Positions 26,919-37,164 are shown, counted from the first letter of the stretch. The stretch is DNA of 64,000 bases from Odoribacter laneus YIT 12061 (GCF_000243215.1 NZ_JH594597.1:359977-423976); one strand, 5' to 3'. Numbers and translations are program-made. Notes: a model not told the origin generated them from the sequence alone.

Positions 26919-27977
26919 TTATTTCATAACTTTTACCTTACTTCTGTTTCTTAACCATTCATATCCCTTGACAACCACTTTCTCCCCCTTATTCAAACCT
27001 TTTACAACTTCTGTATATTGATCATCGCTAATACCGGTTTCAATAATTTTCTCCTCAGCAGAAGAACGATCTACAGCAAAGACTATTTTATTTCCCCGAC
27101 GGGTAGTAATAATCTCTTTGGGTACGGCAAGAACCGAATCTTTTTTCACCGTAATCACGTCCGCTTTGGCAAACATTCCCGGACGTAATTTCAAATCCGG
27201 ATTTTCAATTTCAATGAATCCGGCAAATGTACGGGTCTCCTCATTTACAGCAGGAGAAAGTTGTGTTAATTTACCCTGTAAAGTATCCGCTTTAATATTA
27301 TAATTCGTCACCTTTACTTTTTGTCCTACTTTTACTTTTGTCATTACATTTTCCGGGAATTGTGTTTCCAAATACATCTTACTGTAATCCATTACGCCTA
27401 ACATCACCGACCCGGAAGCAACTTCCACATTTTCAGTATAATAAGGCAAATTGACAATTACCCCTCGGAAAGGGGCCTTGATCTCCATCTTTCCCAAGGT
27501 GATATAGGCATTTTCCAAATCGAGTTTGGCATTTATAAAAGACGTCTTGGCATTATTTACCTCTTTTTCCGTCGTTCCTCCCTTTTCCAATAAACTCTGC
27601 TGCCCCTCCCACTCTTTTTCGGTAATCTGTATCTGTAATTTTTTACTCTCCAGCTGCACATTATTCTCATATTCCTTATTTTCTAAACGGATAATGACAG
27701 CACCGGCTTCCACAATATCCCCTAATCGATAAGGCCGGCCTGTCTTCGGATTCAGCTGTAACCGATAAGCACCGTTCATCTCGGATTTCACCTCACTGGT
27801 TTTAACGGCTTTAGCCGTTCCGGTCGTTGTAACATACTCCTCTATCGTTCGCGAATGTACATCCTCTACCCAAACAGGAGTCGTGGTCTCTGCCGATTGG
27901 TTGCTCCGGTCTCCTCCACAAGCATAAAAAGCAAGGACTAACGTAATAACAACCATAAGATTAGAATAATTATTCAT
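26919..27977 (-). CDS. Periplasmic adaptor lipoprotein of the hybrid efflux cluster
   Basis: This 352-aa membrane-fusion protein is led by a lipoprotein signal (lipobox FYAC, Cys20). It has the lipoyl pieces (GDIVEAGAVIIRLENKEY and IKAPFRGVIVNLPYY), a coiled-coil hairpin (about 105-155), a barrel and LRPGMFAKADVITV. It would link inner-membrane pump components to the TolC protein encoded just upstream. It lies between TolC (94-nt gap) and the RND pump on the same strand. Normal length. Confidence 0.9.
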   Translation of the reverse strand: MNNYSNLMVVITLVLAFYACGGDRSNQSAETTTPVWVEDVHSRTIEEYVTTTGTAKAVKTSEVKSEMNGAYRLQLNPKTGRPYRLGDIVEAGAVIIRLENKEYENNVQLESKKLQIQITEKEWEGQQSLLEKGGTTEKEVNNAKTSFINAKLDLENAYITLGKMEIKAPFRGVIVNLPYYTENVEVASGSVMLGVMDYSKMYLETQFPENVMTKVKVGQKVKVTNYNIKADTLQGKLTQLSPAVNEETRTFAGFIEIENPDLKLRPGMFAKADVITVKKDSVLAVPKEIITTRRGNKIVFAVDRSSAEEKIIETGISDDQYTEVVKGLNKGEKVVVKGYEWLRNRSKVKVMK

Positions 27978-28070
27978 AGTGTTTTATTTTATATCGTATT
28001 GTAATTTTTCTCTCCCTTGTAAAAGAATCCCACAACAACTAACAGACAGTTCAATTTCCCCCTCATTCTC

Positions 28071-29543
28071 TCACTTTAACAGGTCTACCGGTAAATAAGA
28101 TTTATTCGCTTCAAAATCCCAAAGGGATTGTACCTTTAAATTCAATAATTCTAATTTATACTGAATTAATGCATTGGTATAATCCTGTTTTGCCTGCGTT
28201 AACTGAGATTGGTATTGCTGCAGATCCATACCGGACATATTTCCATTCCTGTATTTTTCTAAATTGATTTCATATGTCCGTTCTGCATTTTCTATACTTT
28301 TTTTCTTGATTGCGATCTGATTGATCAGAGTGGGCAAATTGCGGCATATCTGCCGGATATTAATCACAATTTCTTTTTTCTGTTCCTCCAGCTCTACTTC
28401 ATCCGACTGCATCGCCAATTTACTGGATTCCACCCGGGCTTTTTTAGCTCCCCAATCAAAAATAGGAATAGTCAAAGTTAGTCCGATCTCTTCATTATCC
28501 GTGGGATTATTATAGATATTATTTACTTTATCCCCCAAAGCATTCAGCCCGACACGGGCAGCTATATTTCCTTTAAATTCATTTTCTGCTTTTGCTTCTA
28601 TAATCGAAAAGACATCCCGTTCTAAAGTAATCTGCCGTTCGCGAAGTTCCATTCGCTGATCCAAGCCATATTTAACCGCATCATTTGTATTGACTGAAAT
28701 AGGAGTAATTTCGGTATTCGGTAACACCGCAATATCCTCATCCAGAGACATTCCCAACAAAAGTTTAAAATTATCTTTCGCATTTTCATAGGCAATTTCT
28801 GCCGAATAAACAGACGATTCGCTATTCGCCATGTTAACTTCCGCCTGGAATAATTCTTCTCTGGCCACCAAACCCGCCTCTACTTTGTTTTTTATAATTT
28901 CATAGTTCTGTTTCTGATTGGCATACTCGTCCCGGGCAATCGTTAAATCTTTGAACCGTTGATACACGGAATAAAAATTATCCGTCACACTTTTCTCTAT
29001 ATTTAATTGCTGCATTGCATAATTCAACCGGGCACTTTCCAAACTTAATTCCAATTCCCTCAGTCTCATTTTAGTCCGGTTATAAGTAAAAATCGGCTGT
29101 TCGATCTGCAACGAAATATTGTGATTAAACGCCGTACTTTTTCCTCCCGAAGAACGATTCGAAGCGTCTTGCCAAGAAACATTATTAATCAAAGAAATGG
29201 TCCCGTCTGTCCATTTGACCGGTTGCACAATCCCTAAAGAAGCAGAAGAAGACATGCTTTTACTATCATACCATTTACTGTTATAGCTGTCGTACCTACT
29301 GCTACGCGAATAAGAAAACGGATTCACATCCAGCGAAAACTGGGATTTTAAAGAAGCCTTTTGCGCCTGCAAATTCAATTCATTTTGCCGCAAACTCAAT
29401 TTACTTTGTACTAATGCCGGACTATTTTCAAAGGCAATCTTCAATGCCTTATCCAATGTCAACACCTCTTGTGCAACAACCAAACTTCCTCCCATCAAAA
29501 AAATGGCAACCAATAAAGTGTATTTATACCTCTCCATCTTCAT
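28071..29543 (-). CDS. TolC-family outer membrane channel of the hybrid cluster
   Basis: This 490-aa outer membrane efflux protein has a signal peptide ending near VVAQ and paired helical repeats. A Tyr/Ser-rich stretch (about 75-95) in the first barrel part is distinctive. It is predicted to form the exit duct for the adaptor at 26919. It follows the permease/M1-like gene by 66 nt, on the same strand. ATG codons at residues 1 and 3 are both possible starts. Confidence 0.9.
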   Translation of the reverse strand: MKMERYKYTLLVAIFLMGGSLVVAQEVLTLDKALKIAFENSPALVQSKLSLRQNELNLQAQKASLKSQFSLDVNPFSYSRSSRYDSYNSKWYDSKSMSSSASLGIVQPVKWTDGTISLINNVSWQDASNRSSGGKSTAFNHNISLQIEQPIFTYNRTKMRLRELELSLESARLNYAMQQLNIEKSVTDNFYSVYQRFKDLTIARDEYANQKQNYEIIKNKVEAGLVAREELFQAEVNMANSESSVYSAEIAYENAKDNFKLLLGMSLDEDIAVLPNTEITPISVNTNDAVKYGLDQRMELRERQITLERDVFSIIEAKAENEFKGNIAARVGLNALGDKVNNIYNNPTDNEEIGLTLTIPIFDWGAKKARVESSKLAMQSDEVELEEQKKEIVINIRQICRNLPTLINQIAIKKKSIENAERTYEINLEKYRNGNMSGMDLQQYQSQLTQAKQDYTNALIQYKLELLNLKVQSLWDFEANKSYLPVDLLK

Positions 29544-29609
29544 TAATGCTTTATTAAATTATTTTCCGCCGAACATATCTTTCTTACTTCATCATTTATT
29601 CCCCACCGA

Positions 29610-32498
29610 TTACTTTTTATTTATCAACGTAAATTTCACCGCATCAGCCATGGCAAAACCAGCCGAAACATTATCGGAAAGCGTCACTGAAACTTTACCA
29701 GCCGGGAAATAAAAATTTCCCAAAGACACCCATCCATTTTCTTCCTGTCCCAAATCTACCGTGATATTTTCTTCCTCTTCTTCATACCCTACAACATAGG
29801 TCTGCGCATGCCCTTCATGCCCCCGGTTACGCCTCCTCCAATTCCAATTTTCAAATTTGGGATTCCATATAAAAACCTCATAATAATTGTCTTTCGGAAT
29901 AGTCGTTACCCACTGCACTTTATTCGCTCCTACACCTTTGGCCTTATAAACAGCAGAATGAACGGGCTTCCCATAACAATTACTATTGATCACTGCCGTC
30001 CATCGGGACGGAAATTTCCAGGGAAAGAAATTTTGATATTTATCCTCCTCTTCCTTCCGGAACAAATCTTTTAATTTATGCCGGGTATTCGTTTCCAAAA
30101 CATGGAAACCGGGATCTTCATTATCAACGATTATCTCCCCAGGCCCCGCAGTAAAGAGAAGTGTATCCACCGGAAATAAGCCCGATAAGGTATCCGTGAC
30201 TTCCCGATCTACTTTCGAAAAGTTATACATATATTCACTCGGCAAATTAGCCGAAACATTTGTATTTATACTGACACGTCCCGGCCGTTCATCATTTATT
30301 ATTTTTATTTTCCAGGCACTTTGTGGCGGAATAATATAATTATGAAGATTATTATTCCTTTCTGCCTCTCTCCTCTCGGGACGGAATCCTCTCTGGCCTC
30401 CCCCACCCTCTTCTATCTTTACCGTCAAAATACCTTCCACCTTCGAACGGTTATATACCTTAAAACGTACCTGATATTTTGTAAAATCATCTACGACGAC
30501 ACTATTGACCTCTACATTATTCAGCATGAGCTCAGCCGGACGGTCCGTAGTATACCATTGATGAACAAAAGGAAGCAAATCTATTCCAAACCGCTTGTTA
30601 AACTGACGGGCGAATTCAGTAAAGGTAACTTCTTCGAAAATATGAGTTTCATTGAAAGATTTTAAAAAAGCCTCAAATTCCCCGGGCGCTACCTGTGCTG
30701 TTATAAAATACTTTAAATTGTTACTCTTCAATTTCAATATTTCATAAAGTACCTGAGGCTTCAGATTTTTATCTGATAAAGCTGTCTGGAAATTATGATC
30801 CTGTAAATAAATAATAGCTCGTTGCTGATCTGTAATAAGAGGTCCAAAATACCACCTTCTTTGTATATTTTCAGTTATGTTCTGCAAGGTACTGAAAGCA
30901 ATATCTATTACCGGAAAGTCCGGATCTGACAAATAACCGCAAAAGCCATAAAACATTGCCCCAATATTCAACTTATTTACCTCCGTCGACTGTCCCCACC
31001 CATTTTCGTCTGAAGAATTCTCATTTACAAAAGTCGTTTTGACATAATTCTTTATCATTCCGGCCTGTACATCTTTAGCATCCAATAATTCCCCTTCTTC
31101 CCGCCAATTCTTTAACCGAAAGCCCATCGCCCGGAAATCTGCCTGGGTTCTTAATCCCCGCTCAGGAATAAACACCAATTCAGGCATGACATGTTCACTA
31201 TAACCTTTCCAATTCCGGATATACCCGGTAAAAGACAAAGGAACTTCTACCATACAAAATTTTCGGAAAGGATAATTTCTATTTTTCACCACTTCCAAAT
31301 CTGCCCGAATCTCCCGAATTATTGCAGGTAACGTATCTTGCAAAGCATCAAAATGAACCATAAAATCATCATGTCCCCGGAAATAATAGAGTTCATAATC
31401 CGTAGAATCGACAGAAACCGCCTTTGTTTCATACGCTCCTATCGTCAGACTTATTCCACAAAAAGGAATGGTATCGGTAAATATCACCTTCCCTTCTCCA
31501 CATACCCTTTTTCCCTGAGATAAAACGACTTTATTACCGGTATAACGTACAGTAAGCTTATAGTTTGCAAAATCTTTCCGAATAGAATACGGATTAGCAG
31601 GAGATACCGGAGATTCCGCTACCGGATACCAAATACACTCTGGGGTCAACAAAGTATAGGTATCACTCAAGAAAGCATATCTTTTCCCATAGCGGAAATA
31701 AAAAGTTTTTCCGGCAGGGTGACTCATAAAATCCTTCTCTTCCACATCGGTATAGCAAATATTCTCTTCTATTCCTCCTTCATATTTTAATACATATTCA
31801 GCTTCTTCACCCGCTCGCAATTTTTGAAAAATTTCAATGACCTGCTGTTCCCGATGAAAGTCTAATATTTTTCCTGCCTGTTCTATAGTGATTATCTTTA
31901 AACCCGGGTTCAGGTATAAAATCACCGACTCTATCTCATTTTTCTGTTTATTCCGGACCCTCAGTCTGCTTTCTGCCTCTAATCGCTCTCCCCGGGGAGT
32001 AATATCAATCTCATAGGCCGAGATATCTACTTTCGGTCGCTCTGCATAAGTATTAAAGACAGAAACATATACTTCCCTCTCTGCCTCTATCTTTTTAAAA
32101 TGTAACACATACAAAACACCTAAACCTCCACTCGTCAATATTAAAAATAAAGCAATTATATTTATCACAAGTGTTTTCCAGGGACGATGGGGTAAACGCT
32201 TTACCAAGGTAATCGTCAAACAAATAAAACCGATCGCTCCTAATAAATAAACCGACCGCTGTAGCAAAAATAAGGAGAGGGAAGGATGACCTACCACATC
32301 CGAGAAAATGGCAGGAAGCGTAACGCCAAAAAAATCAAAAACACCGTATAGCCGATCCTGTAAATAAAAGAAAACAGTCCCGGTAATCCCCAACATAACG
32401 ATAAAAGTTACGGCTTGATTTTTCACCAAACACATGATTGTAAAAGAAAGCCCCAACACAAACCACAGAGAAGGGATAGAAAGAGTAAATAAGTAAAG
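29610..32498 (-). pseudogene. ABC-2 permease/M1-peptidase-like protein, C-terminal part (IS-interrupted)
   Basis: This large 3' part of a membrane gene was split by the IS30-family element. The reading frame is open from the IS junction (QLYLFTL...), and GTG at 32459 could restart a 949-aa product. The first 150 residues form several membrane helices. The following large extracytoplasmic region is like the M1-aminopeptidase domain of Bacteroidetes ABC permease/M1 fusions, but no HEXXH zinc motif can be found, so it is probably not a working peptidase. The last 130 residues, with WVSLGNFYFPAG and AMADAVKF, look like a golvesin-type C-terminal beta domain. It sits between the ABC ATPase and TolC genes. 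Confidence 0.8.
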
Positions 32499-33650
32499 CT
32501 GAATTCAACTTGCAAATGCAACAGAATTCTGATTAATAATTTGTTTAAATATTTCGTTTGGCGTGAGGTATCCAAGTCTTTTACGAGGTCGATTATTGAG
32601 TTTATTTTCAATCCACTTAATCTGTTTGTTGGTTACTTCACTAAAGTCCTTACCCTTTGGGATATACTGCCTGATAAGCCCGTTGGTGTTTTCATTGGCA
32701 CCACGTTCCCATGAGTGGTATGGTTTGCAAAAATAGAATTTTATTTCCAATTTTTGCGCAATTTCCTCGTGCTTTGCAAACTCCTTTCCATTGTCAGCCG
32801 TAATTGTGTGTATTAAGTTTTTCACTTTCCGCAGTGCCCATACTGCAATCTTAGCTACCGGGATGGCTTCTTTTCCCGACAACTTGCGTATCCAGACCCT
32901 GCTTGTTGCTCTGTCGTTAATGGTAAGAATGGCACCTTTGTGGTTCTTACCAATAATTGTATCTATCTCTAAATCACCAAATCTCTCCTTCAGTTCCACT
33001 ATCTCGGGACGCTCATCAATATCCACCCTGCCTGGGATAAATCCTCGCCCTGCATTTTTAGAACCACGTTTGGCATACCTGCGACCTTGTCTGCGAAGAT
33101 ATTTGTGCAGTTTGCCACCCCGCCGCTTATCCTCCCAAATCCAGCGATATATCGTTTCGTGAGATACCATCGCAATTCCCTCCAAGCGGCTCCTGCCGAC
33201 AATCTGCTCCGGGCTGAATCCTTTCTTCAACAGCTTTATTATCCGTTTTCTCATTGCCGGTGTAAGCACTTCCTTGCGATGTTTTTGCTGCTTGCGCCTG
33301 TCTGCTTTTCGCTGGGCAAGCTCCATGCTATAGCTACCACTTCGGGCGTCGCAATTGCGCTTTATCTCCCTGTAAACAGTGCTTTTATCTACTCCGATAG
33401 CTTCCGCTATTGCTTTTTTGCTCATCGGTATTTGCAACATCATAGAAATTGCATACCTTTGTTCCTCGGTTATATGTTTGCTCATCTGCAACTTTTTTTT
33501 CTTTGGACGGACAATTAAAGCAAAGATAGCAAACTTTATCCATTCAGAGTGAGAGAAAGGGGGACATTGTCTCTCTTTCCTCTCTGAAAAATAAATGTTT
33601 TTATTGCTTATTATCCGCACCCAAAAAGTTGCATTTATAAGTTGAACTCA
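32499..33650 (-). mobile_element. IS30-family insertion sequence (IS4351-like size)
   Basis: The element is about 1152 bp. Its ends are imperfect 23-bp inverted repeats (32500-32522 and 33628-33650; three mismatches) around a single transposase gene whose stop codon lies inside one repeat. An AAG lies at both outer edges (32496-32498 and 33650-33652, partly overlapping the end), so the exact duplication of 0 to 3 bp is ambiguous. Size and structure match IS30-family elements of Bacteroides. It interrupts the permease/M1-like gene. Confidence 0.92.
32505..33485 (-). CDS. IS30-family transposase
   Basis: This 326-aa DDE transposase has an N-terminal helix-turn-helix (MSKKAIAEAIGVDKSTVYRE) followed by a catalytic core. 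The core carries DLEIDTIIGKNHKGA (first Asp), ITADNGKEFAKH (second Asp) and HSWERGANENTNGLIRQY (Glu), the IS30 signature. The frame is open further upstream, but MSKHITEEQRYAISMML is the usual family start, at 33485. All catalytic residues are present, so it is probably active. Confidence 0.93.
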   Translation of the reverse strand: MSKHITEEQRYAISMMLQIPMSKKAIAEAIGVDKSTVYREIKRNCDARSGSYSMELAQRKADRRKQQKHRKEVLTPAMRKRIIKLLKKGFSPEQIVGRSRLEGIAMVSHETIYRWIWEDKRRGGKLHKYLRRQGRRYAKRGSKNAGRGFIPGRVDIDERPEIVELKERFGDLEIDTIIGKNHKGAILTINDRATSRVWIRKLSGKEAIPVAKIAVWALRKVKNLIHTITADNGKEFAKHEEIAQKLEIKFYFCKPYHSWERGANENTNGLIRQYIPKGKDFSEVTNKQIKWIENKLNNRPRKRLGYLTPNEIFKQIINQNSVAFAS

Positions 33651-34103
33651 AGAAAAAAGATAGGGGAATATACTGAAAGGCGAGCGGCTAATGACCAGAT
33701 TAATAAATAAAGCGATGCATAAAGTAATTAAATTCAATCCGATAAACACACGGGTTATTCCCCAAACTTTTCCTATGATATAATCGGCATTACTCATAGG
33801 ACGGACATAAATCACTTCTGCTGTATCCAGTTTTTTATCCCGTTTTAAAAAATTTCCGGCCAAAAAAATTACGATTACAGACTGAGCAATATTATATAGG
33901 TAAACCGTAAAAAAAGGAATCAGGGAAGTTGCCCCTACATAATTCCAAGTTTCCGCGTATTTCCAGAACAAAGGAGTAAAATTACTCAATTGGGCAATAG
34001 TGAGAATAAATAAAGCCAATACTGCAAATATACGAAATAACCAACTTCTCTTCAGAAGTTTTACTTCATATCTGGCAATTACATTTACGGCATGAATATT
34101 CAT
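33651..34103 (-). pseudogene. ABC-2 permease/M1-like protein, N-terminal part (IS-interrupted)
   Basis: This is the 5' part of the split permease, 151 residues with three or four hydrophobic helices, starting MNIHAVNVIARYEVKLL. It ends at a TGA provided by the first base pairs of the IS. The segment AEVIYVRPMSNADYIIGKVWG between helices is typical of ABC-2 permease coupling regions. Joining Ser at 33651 to Leu at 32498 restores one open frame (PYLFS-LYLFTL). Assuming a simple CT or CTT target duplication would leave a one-base frame mismatch. The ATPase gene lies 113 nt upstream. Confidence 0.82.
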
Positions 34104-34216
34104 AATCTATCTGTTTGCACCATTCAAATTCTTTTTCCTCAATTCTATTTTACAAGTATCAGCCCGTTTTTCCAATTTTATTTAACCCCCTCCCTCCAGC
34201 GTTTTGACCACGTTTT

Positions 34217-35146
34217 TTATTTAAATAATTCCCCGTCCTCTTCCCTATCAGCATACATATTCATTTTATCTTGTAAAAGATAATCCATAAAATATACATA
34301 GGCATGCTCTATGTTCGGTGGAATCGTTTTCCCTTCAAAACCTTCCGGATGTTCAGCAACAATCTGTATATCCCATCCTCCGTCCGAAGGAATAGTAGAG
34401 ATAATAGGATATTTTTCTTTGATTTCTTTAAATTCCGAATCCGTTACAAAGATTTCCCATACTTTTCCCTCCGTCATCCTAATCATTTCGTCTGGCGAAC
34501 CCTCAAAACGCAGTTCCCCCTTATTTAATAAAGCTAATTTTTTACAGGTACTGGAAATATCGCCTACGATATGAGTGGAAAGTATAATAATCACATCCTT
34601 ATCACTTACATCCGATAAAATATTCCGGAATCGGATTCTCTCCTCCGGATCTAAACCCGTCGTGGGCTCATCTACAATAATTACTTTGGGACTACCAATA
34701 ATAGCCTGGGCAATACCCAACCGCCGTTTCATCCCACCCGACAATTTATTGGCCCAACGGTCCCGGACTTCATATAAACCCACCTTCCGTAACATTTCAT
34801 CTACAATTTCTGCCCGCTTCCGCTTGCCCTGAATACCCGCCAAACCCGCTCCATAATCCAAAAATTCCCAAGTCTTCAGTTTTTCAAAAAAACGGAAATC
34901 CTGAGGCAAATATCCCAATAACGAACGAATGGCTTTTCTATCCCGGGCAATATCGTAATCGTCAAAGTATACAGTACCTGAAGTAGAACTTTGCAATAAG
35001 GTTAAAATTCTCATTAAAGTTGTCTTGCCGGCTCCATTAGGACCGAGCAGACCGAACATTCCCGGCTCAATCTCCAGATTTAACCCATTCAATGCCTTAT
35101 GTCCGTCAGCATAAATTTTACTGAGATTCTCGATTTTTATTCTCAT
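34217..35146 (-). CDS. ABC transporter ATP-binding protein
   Basis: This 309-aa cytoplasmic ATPase has Walker A GPNGAGKT (35-42), signature LSGGM (135-139), Walker B VIIVDEP (Asp159, Glu160) and switch His192. Its sequence closely parallels the ATPase domain of the RND-ABC fusion, for example FGLLGPNGAGKTTLMRI and the RIRFRN motif after Walker B, which suggests a common origin within this cluster. It should power the permease/M1-like protein encoded next, now broken by the IS. It is the first gene of the minus-strand cluster. Confidence 0.93.
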   Translation of the reverse strand: MRIKIENLSKIYADGHKALNGLNLEIEPGMFGLLGPNGAGKTTLMRILTLLQSSTSGTVYFDDYDIARDRKAIRSLLGYLPQDFRFFEKLKTWEFLDYGAGLAGIQGKRKRAEIVDEMLRKVGLYEVRDRWANKLSGGMKRRLGIAQAIIGSPKVIIVDEPTTGLDPEERIRFRNILSDVSDKDVIIILSTHIVGDISSTCKKLALLNKGELRFEGSPDEMIRMTEGKVWEIFVTDSEFKEIKEKYPIISTIPSDGGWDIQIVAEHPEGFEGKTIPPNIEHAYVYFMDYLLQDKMNMYADREEDGELFK

Positions 35147-35251
35147 TATTTAGCACCACTTCATCAATTGCCCTAAAAATAGCAAATTATAAAGCATATT
35201 CTACCATTTTTACGTCTTTTAATATATTAATAACAGTTTGACAGAAAAGAC

Positions 35252-35265
35252 CTAAACTGGTTTAG
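35252..35265. promoter_or_regulatory. Small palindrome upstream of the hybrid efflux cluster
   Basis: CTAAAC (35252-35257) and GTTTAG (35260-35265) form a perfect inverted repeat 106 nt upstream of the first gene of the cluster. No regulator gene lies nearby. An imperfect promoter box on the minus strand (TA, 3 nt, TTTG) is at 35183-35191. Both are weak. Confidence 0.3.
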
Positions 35266-35351
35266 CTTGATATGAGAAAATTAAAAAAATAATCACCCGA
35301 GAGGATTGCTTTGCCCGGAAAGAAACGGAGGTAAAATCCCTTATCTGAAAA

Positions 35352-36065
35352 TTAATCAAAAACTTCCCGAATTACCTTTATACTCTTAATATTAAAATCC
35401 GTATTCAGATGAATACTGAAAAACAACAAGATAATATCTAAGAGTATACTCCTACTCTTACGGTCCAAAACGATATCGGCTAACTCCTCTACCTGACAGC
35501 TACACAGCTTATGTATCACCTGAGCCGCATTAGGTCCGGAAACATAAGCTTCTTTCCCTCCGCAAGGAATAAAAACGCCCCCATTTATATCTAAAACATA
35601 GCCTTCTTCATATGTCGAAGTATCTATTTTAAAACCGATTAAAGTCGCCAAACGATATAGAAAAAACAAATTAAAATTAGCAATATCCTTTACTGTCTCA
35701 TTCAAATATTCCACTGATTGAAAAATAAAATTAAAAAGATCAATATTTTTTTGCTCATTTTTCAATATTAAATCCAAAACTTCTCCCCAGAGCAACGCAA
35801 TATTCATTTTGTAAATATCGAAATATACCGCCGAGAGGTTTACCAAAGGAGTAACGGATTTCAGTTTATACAAACTCGATTTTTCTGTGTAAAAAATCTC
35901 TGCTTCCACAACTTGCATAAGGTGGACTGTGCAGTTTCTTTTTCTGAAAAAAGAAGAAGGAGAAATCAAAGAAATATATCCCCACTCTTTGGAAAAAGCA
36001 TGTACAATTTTCTGGTTATCAGAAAAATTAAATACCTTCAATACAATTGCTTGCACAACCTCCAT
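35352..36065 (-). CDS. recO: DNA repair protein RecO
   Basis: RecO anneals DNA and helps load RecA with RecR. The 237-aa protein has an N-terminal OB-fold with SDNQKIVHAFSKEWGYISLI and a helical domain (about 80-237), typical of the divergent Bacteroidetes RecO. The CxxC zinc pair seen in some family members is not obvious. It lies 18 nt after rdgB and likely shares its promoter at 36678. The family assignment is good but relies on overall pattern. Confidence 0.82.
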   Translation of the reverse strand: MEVVQAIVLKVFNFSDNQKIVHAFSKEWGYISLISPSSFFRKRNCTVHLMQVVEAEIFYTEKSSLYKLKSVTPLVNLSAVYFDIYKMNIALLWGEVLDLILKNEQKNIDLFNFIFQSVEYLNETVKDIANFNLFFLYRLATLIGFKIDTSTYEEGYVLDINGGVFIPCGGKEAYVSGPNAAQVIHKLCSCQVEELADIVLDRKSRSILLDIILLFFSIHLNTDFNIKSIKVIREVFD

Positions 36066-36083
36066 CCTCTTCTGCTCCTTATT

Positions 36084-36659
36084 TTACCTTCGACTGAGAA
36101 ATTCCGCTAATTTACGGACTGCCTGTCCCCTATGACTAATCTGATTCTTCTGCTCCATCGGCATTTCCGCAAAACTTTGCCGATATCCTTCCGGACAAAA
36201 AATAGGATCATATCCGAATCCTATTTCTCCCTGCTGCTGTTCCAAAATTTTTCCTTCTACTATTCCTTCAAAAAAGTGTTCTTCTCCACCTAAAAGTAAA
36301 GCAATAACTGTACGAAACCGGGCTTTCCGGTTTTCTTCACCTTTCATTTCACCCAGCACTTTATGCATATTATCCTCTGAATTTTTTGCAGGCCCCGCAT
36401 AACGGGCAGAATACACCCCCGGACGATTCCCCAGAGCTTCAATTTCCAATCCTGTATCATCGGCAAAACAGTCATAGCCGTAATGTTCCTTTACATAACG
36501 GGCTTTTTCTAAAGCATTTTCCTGCAATGTCTCGTAATCTTCCGGTATTTCTTCCCGGCAACCAATCTCTTCCAAAGAAATAATCTCATATTTATCTTTC
36601 AGCATACGGGTAATTTCTTCTAATTTATGCCGGTTATTCGTAGCAAATACTAACTTCAT
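36084..36659 (-). CDS. rdgB: XTP/dITP diphosphatase (RdgB/HAM1)
   Basis: This house-cleaning enzyme hydrolyses ITP, XTP and dITP to keep damaged purines out of nucleic acids. Motifs include [12 protein letters not shown] at the start, [20 protein letters not shown] and [15 protein letters not shown], with SHRGQA near the end. An upstream in-frame ATG at 36680 exists, but the conserved start MKLVFATNN at 36659 leaves a short leader after the TACCTTTG promoter box. recO follows after 18 nt. Product 191 aa, normal length. Confidence 0.94.
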   Translation of the reverse strand: MKLVFATNNRHKLEEITRMLKDKYEIISLEEIGCREEIPEDYETLQENALEKARYVKEHYGYDCFADDTGLEIEALGNRPGVYSARYAGPAKNSEDNMHKVLGEMKGEENRKARFRTVIALLLGGEEHFFEGIVEGKILEQQQGEIGFGYDPIFCPEGYRQSFAEMPMEQKNQISHRGQAVRKLAEFLSRR

Positions 36660-36677
36660 CTTGTATCTATTTTCAGA

Positions 36678-36685
36678 CAAAGGTA
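36678..36685 (-). promoter_or_regulatory. Promoter -7 box of rdgB-recO
   Basis: Minus-strand TACCTTTG fits TAnnTTTG and lies 18 nt upstream of the chosen rdgB start, predicting a leader of about 10 nt. No clear -33 TTTG is seen. Confidence 0.5.
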
Positions 36686-36689
36686 AAGA

Positions 36690-37150
36690 TAAAAAATGAG
36701 AATGAGAGCAGATGAACGCAAGAAGGTTGTCAATAAGGGTTTTAGAGGAAAACGGACTGCGAGGACGCAGCCAAGTGAAACAGGAGTTAGGCTATGCTTC
36801 CGTTTGCCTGTCTCTCTGGAGTTTGTCGACAACTACACCCCGAATGGATTTTCACCACAGAGGTACCACATGCTCGTCATGCAAACAACCGAAGGGAACC
36901 CCTCGGGCAGGATTTCCTCCGACATACAGCCGTCAGGAATTACCGGTCGAGCACGGCCTGCTGCCATCGGCACTTCTCCCCTTGAAATTGTATTTCATAT
37001 CCCGTCTTGTTCTATTCCTGATTTTTTGACAAAGATAAAAAATAATGTTGTCCTCCCTTCCAACAGATACTATCCGTCCTGCTCTTCTTTTCGATTTCAC
37101 TTGCAGGATTCCGTTATAATTTCGGCACAATCGTCCAAAATATATTTTAA
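36690..37150. other. GC-richer unassigned spacer between rdgB and rsgA
   Basis: About 460 nt with richer GC than its surroundings. It holds a hairpin CTGCG-AGGA-CGCAG (36757-36770) and a second pairing of ccgaaggg with cccctcgg near 36891-36908. One reading frame is open through to rsgA, but its composition looks non-coding and it has no recognisable protein. It may hold a structured RNA or the remnant of a mobile element. I cannot name it. Confidence 0.4.
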
Positions 37151-37156
37151 ATCCCT

Positions 37157-37164
37157 TACCTTTG
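37157..37164 (+). promoter_or_regulatory. Promoter -7 box of rsgA
   Basis: TACCTTTG fits TAnnTTTG and stands 20 nt before the rsgA ATG at 37185. The expected -33 TTTG is not clear. Confidence 0.5.

Noticed and set aside
33486-33620. N-terminal 45-residue extension of the transposase
   Set aside because: IS30 transposases start at the MSKHITEEQR-like position, and the extension reads through the element's leader region.
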